Assembly: GCA_003612405.1 (NCBI GenBank)
Contig: RAYR01000004.1
Location: forward strand, 62,001-126,000
DNA length: 64,000 bases
Source of the DNA: a bacterium 0.1xD8-71
Lineage (GTDB): Bacteria; Bacillota; Clostridia; Lachnospirales; Lachnospiraceae
Direction of reading: 5' to 3'
In this document: in pieces, positions 61,912 to 64,000 of the stretch
How the letters are laid out: every line of letters starts with the position of its first letter
How positions within the stretch are numbered: position 1 is the first letter of the stretch
The notes under the pieces: model-generated
Database searches by the model: none
What the model was told of the DNA's origin: nothing
What the model saw: only the letters and a program-made list of their open reading frames with translations
Translations under genes and position numbers: made by a program

Positions 61912-62697
61912 TTAAAATCTTCCCTGCTCTTTCAGCTTCTCCACTTCGTCGAAAACCACATCATTCAATACCTTAATATAGGTACCTTTCATACCGGAAG
62001 AACGGGATTCTATCACACCCGCACTCTCGAATTTACGAAGGGCATTGACAATAACAGATCTGGTGATTCCCACCTTATCCGCAATCTTACTGGCCACCAG
62101 GATACCTTCCATACCGCCAAGTTCATCAAAAATATGCGTAATTGCTTCCATTTCCGAAAACGACAAGGTGCCAATCGCCGATTTCACCACCGCTATCTTA
62201 CGGTTCTCTTCCGCATTCTCCTCGCTGACCGCCCGCAGCATCTCAAGACCCACCACGGTTGTTCCATACTCGCATAATATAATATCATCTATATCATACT
62301 GCGCATCGCACTTATAGAGAAACAGCGTGCCAAGACGCTCCCCCGAAATCTCAATGGGCGCTATCACTGCCTGAAAACGCTTGGTATCCACACTTTCAAA
62401 TCCCAGAGTCTCCAGATTCACATTCTCCTTCGTGGACAATACCCCCAAAAGACGCTCGTTAAGCATGGAATCAATAAATCCGCCCACATGATCCACAATA
62501 AGTTCCGTGATGGATTCCACGGTATCGATATCCCCGATGCCCAGCACCTTTCCCTTTCTGCTGATGACTAACACATTAGAAGAAAGAATCTCTTTCAGCA
62601 CATCACAGATATCATTGAATACTACCTTTCCTGAATTGTTGTTGTGTAAAAGTTTTCCAATCTTTCTGGTCTTATCTAATAATTGAACACTGCTCAT
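61912..62697 (-). CDS. codY: Global regulator CodY
   Basis: 261 residues. N-terminal GAF domain that senses branched-chain amino acids (LLDKTRKIGKLLHNNN start, VISRKGKVLGIGD) and C-terminal winged HTH (SKIADKVGITRSVIVNALRKFESAG, key recognition helix SVIVNALRKFE). In low-GC Gram-positives CodY with isoleucine and GTP represses nutrient-limitation genes and, in B. subtilis, the fla/che operon. GAGGAG lies before the ATG. It sits directly upstream of the flagellar locus, as in many Clostridia. Confidence 0.97.
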   Translation of the reverse strand: MSSVQLLDKTRKIGKLLHNNNSGKVVFNDICDVLKEILSSNVLVISRKGKVLGIGDIDTVESITELIVDHVGGFIDSMLNERLLGVLSTKENVNLETLGFESVDTKRFQAVIAPIEISGERLGTLFLYKCDAQYDIDDIILCEYGTTVVGLEMLRAVSEENAEENRKIAVVKSAIGTLSFSEMEAITHIFDELGGMEGILVASKIADKVGITRSVIVNALRKFESAGVIESRSSGMKGTYIKVLNDVVFDEVEKLKEQGRF

Positions 62698-62750
62698 GTA
62701 TCTTGCTCCTCAATTCATGGTGCTATTACCGCACGTTTCTATATAAATTG

Positions 62751-62779
62751 ATTTTATCACACCATTTGAGCGTTTTCAA
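62751..62779 (-). promoter_or_regulatory. Sigma-A promoter of codY
   Basis: Minus strand TTGAAA (62774-62779), exactly 17 bases, TAAAAT (62751-62756), in the 150-base gap between topA and codY. Confidence 0.65.
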
Positions 62780-62824
62780 TGTATTTTTGATACAATTCAT
62801 CACCGTTTAACACCAGTTGTGCAC

Positions 62825-62839
62825 AATTTTCAGACTTTC
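62825..62839. promoter_or_regulatory. CodY-box-like site upstream of codY
   Basis: Plus strand AATTTTCAGACTTTC matches the CodY consensus AATTTTCWGAAAATT at 11 of 15 positions, the first ten being perfect. It lies about 45 bases upstream of the codY -35 element and just after the topA stop, a possible autoregulatory site. Confidence 0.4.
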
Positions 62840-62847
62840 CAAGCAAC

Positions 62848-64000
62848 TTATCTGGCTTCTGCCTTTGCCGCATCCTTGATAAATCCACAGTTTTCATCAG
62901 AACACACAAGTTTATTTCCCTTTTGTAAAAGGATGGATCCACACCGGTCACATTTTTCATTTACAGGTCTTTGCCATACCATAAAATCACAATCCGGATT
63001 ATCGATACAGCCATAATATTTCCGGCCCTTCTTGGTCTTTTTCAGGACAATGTCTTTGCCACACTTAGGACACTCCACACCAATCTTCTCAAAATACGGT
63101 TTGGTGTTCCTGCACTCCGGGAAACCCGGGCAGGCTAAAAATCTTCCGTGCGGGCCATATTTGATAACCATCTGTCTGCCGCAGGCATCGCAAAACTCAT
63201 CCGAAAGCTCATCGGCAATCTCCACTTCCTCAAGTTCCTTCTCCGCCTTGTCCACAGCTTCCTGCAAATCAGGGTAGAAGTTCTTCACCACAGTCTTCCA
63301 CTTGACACTGCCTTCCTCTACTCCATCCAAGAGTGCCTCCATGGTAGCGGTAAAATTCACATCCACAATGGAAGGGAAGGCTTCCTTCATCATATTGTTG
63401 ACTACCTCGCCCAGTTCCGTCACATAAAGATTCTTATTCTCTTTCACAATATAACGCCTTGCCAGAATGGTGGTAATGGTCGGTGCATAGGTACTGGGCC
63501 TTCCAATCCCCAGTTCCTCCATGGCCCGTACCAGGGATGCTTCCGTATAATGCGGCGCAGGCTGGGTAAAATGCTGTTTTTCTTCTAAAGAACGTAAAGA
63601 TAACTTACTGTCCTCGGTAATCCCTCTGGCCAGTGTGTTATTCTCCTCCTTTTCATCATCCTGCGTGTAAACACTCATAAAACCATCAAACTTCACTTTG
63701 GACGCCGCCACCACAAATCTTTGTCCTGCGGCATCAATCTTCACGGAAGTAGTCTCATACACTGCCGCCGCCATGCGACTGGCCACAAAACGTTTCCAGA
63801 TCAGCTGATAAAGTCTGAACTGATCTCTGGAAAGAGATTCTTTGATATCAAGCGGCAGTCTGGTGATATCCGTAGGACGGATTGCTTCATGCGCATCCTG
63901 TATCTTCGGCCCGTTCTTTTTCTCCTGTTCCGTGCCGGAAGCATAGGCTTCCCCGTACTTATCCGTGATATATTCCTTAGCCACCGCCTCGGCCTCCTCC
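62848..64000 (-). CDS. topA: DNA topoisomerase I, C-terminal part (5' end beyond window)
   Basis: The last ~384 codons of a type IA topoisomerase. The frame is open to position 64000, so the Toprim domain and active-site Tyr lie outside. The visible part begins EEAEAVAKEYI and has IQDAHEAIRPTDI, RYIVKENKNLYVTELG and EEGSVKWKTVVKNFY in the clamp domains, then three C-terminal zinc ribbons: CDACGR...CPGFPEC, CPKCGK...CIDNPDC and CDRCGS...CSDENC. The protein relaxes negative supercoils. It is followed by codY with a separate promoter. Confidence 0.96.
   Translation of the reverse strand, partial: EEAEAVAKEYITDKYGEAYASGTEQEKKNGPKIQDAHEAIRPTDITRLPLDIKESLSRDQFRLYQLIWKRFVASRMAAAVYETTSVKIDAAGQRFVVAASKVKFDGFMSVYTQDDEKEENNTLARGITEDSKLSLRSLEEKQHFTQPAPHYTEASLVRAMEELGIGRPSTYAPTITTILARRYIVKENKNLYVTELGEVVNNMMKEAFPSIVDVNFTATMEALLDGVEEGSVKWKTVVKNFYPDLQEAVDKAEKELEEVEIADELSDEFCDACGRQMVIKYGPHGRFLACPGFPECRNTKPYFEKIGVECPKCGKDIVLKKTKKGRKYYGCIDNPDCDFMVWQRPVNEKCDRCGSILLQKGNKLVCSDENCGFIKDAAKAEAR

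Noticed and set aside
62757-62960. 67-codon minus-strand open frame overlapping the topA end
   Set aside because: It is in another frame of the topA zinc-ribbon region and the codY promoter gap, with no independent support.

Overview
The window is chromosomal DNA of a motile Gram-positive Clostridia, most likely a Lachnospiraceae (Roseburia / Clostridium cluster XIVa type). The reasons are the PolC-type replicase, CodY next to a single fla/che locus, CheC/CheD and FliY in the chemotaxis set, AGGAGG-type ribosome binding sites, TATAAT promoters and moderate GC. Every gene I can support lies on the minus strand, so transcription runs from high to low coordinates. No insertion sequence, prophage, CRISPR array, rRNA or gene-free stretch above 300 bases is visible. 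The longest gaps are about 250 bases and are described as regulatory features.

From 64000 downward: the 3' part of topA (62848-64000), then codY (61912-62697) with its own promoter and a CodY-box-like site, and its terminator. A sigma-A promoter at about 61730-61757 then starts the flagellar locus. First come the rod, MS-ring, switch and export-ATPase genes: flgB, flgC, fliE, fliF, fliG, fliH, fliI, fliJ and a MotE-like gene. After a 255-base gap with a sigma-D-like promoter come fliK, flgD, a TIGR02530-type gene and flgE. A terminator and a new sigma-A promoter follow (48965-49036), then flbD, motA, motB, fliL, fliM, fliY, cheY, fliO, fliP, fliQ, fliR, flhB, flhA, flhF and flhG. The locus continues with a PilZ gene, cheB, cheA, cheW, cheC, cheD, a small membrane protein, the flagellar sigma factor, a FapA/DUF342 gene, three poorly known genes and an MCP gene that ends in a strong terminator at 23194-23222. 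cheR, flagellin, fliD, fliS and flgM are not in the window.

From 23044 to 2125 is the conserved translation / envelope / isoprenoid / replication block rpsB, tsf, pyrH, frr, uppS, cdsA, dxr, rseP, ispG, polC. It has two insertions. Between tsf and pyrH sit a transporter operon (AbiEi-like regulator fused to an ABC ATPase, plus an FtsX-type permease), a membrane-anchored polysaccharide deacetylase and a bactofilin with a long acidic N-terminus. Between rseP and ispG sit a PP2C phosphatase and a soluble Ser/Thr kinase with their own promoter. The low end holds a tRNA-Glu(CTC) gene, a CdaR-type regulator and a glycerate 2-kinase gene cut by the window edge.

The most unusual element is the 427-residue protein at 19837-21120. 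Its first 200 residues look like a stand-alone AbiEi-family regulator, and the rest is a complete LolD/MacB-type ABC ATPase. Just upstream, a good sigma-A promoter is overlapped by a 16-bp inverted repeat (14 of 16 positions symmetric). This suggests a transporter ATPase that carries its own transcriptional repressor and binds its own promoter.
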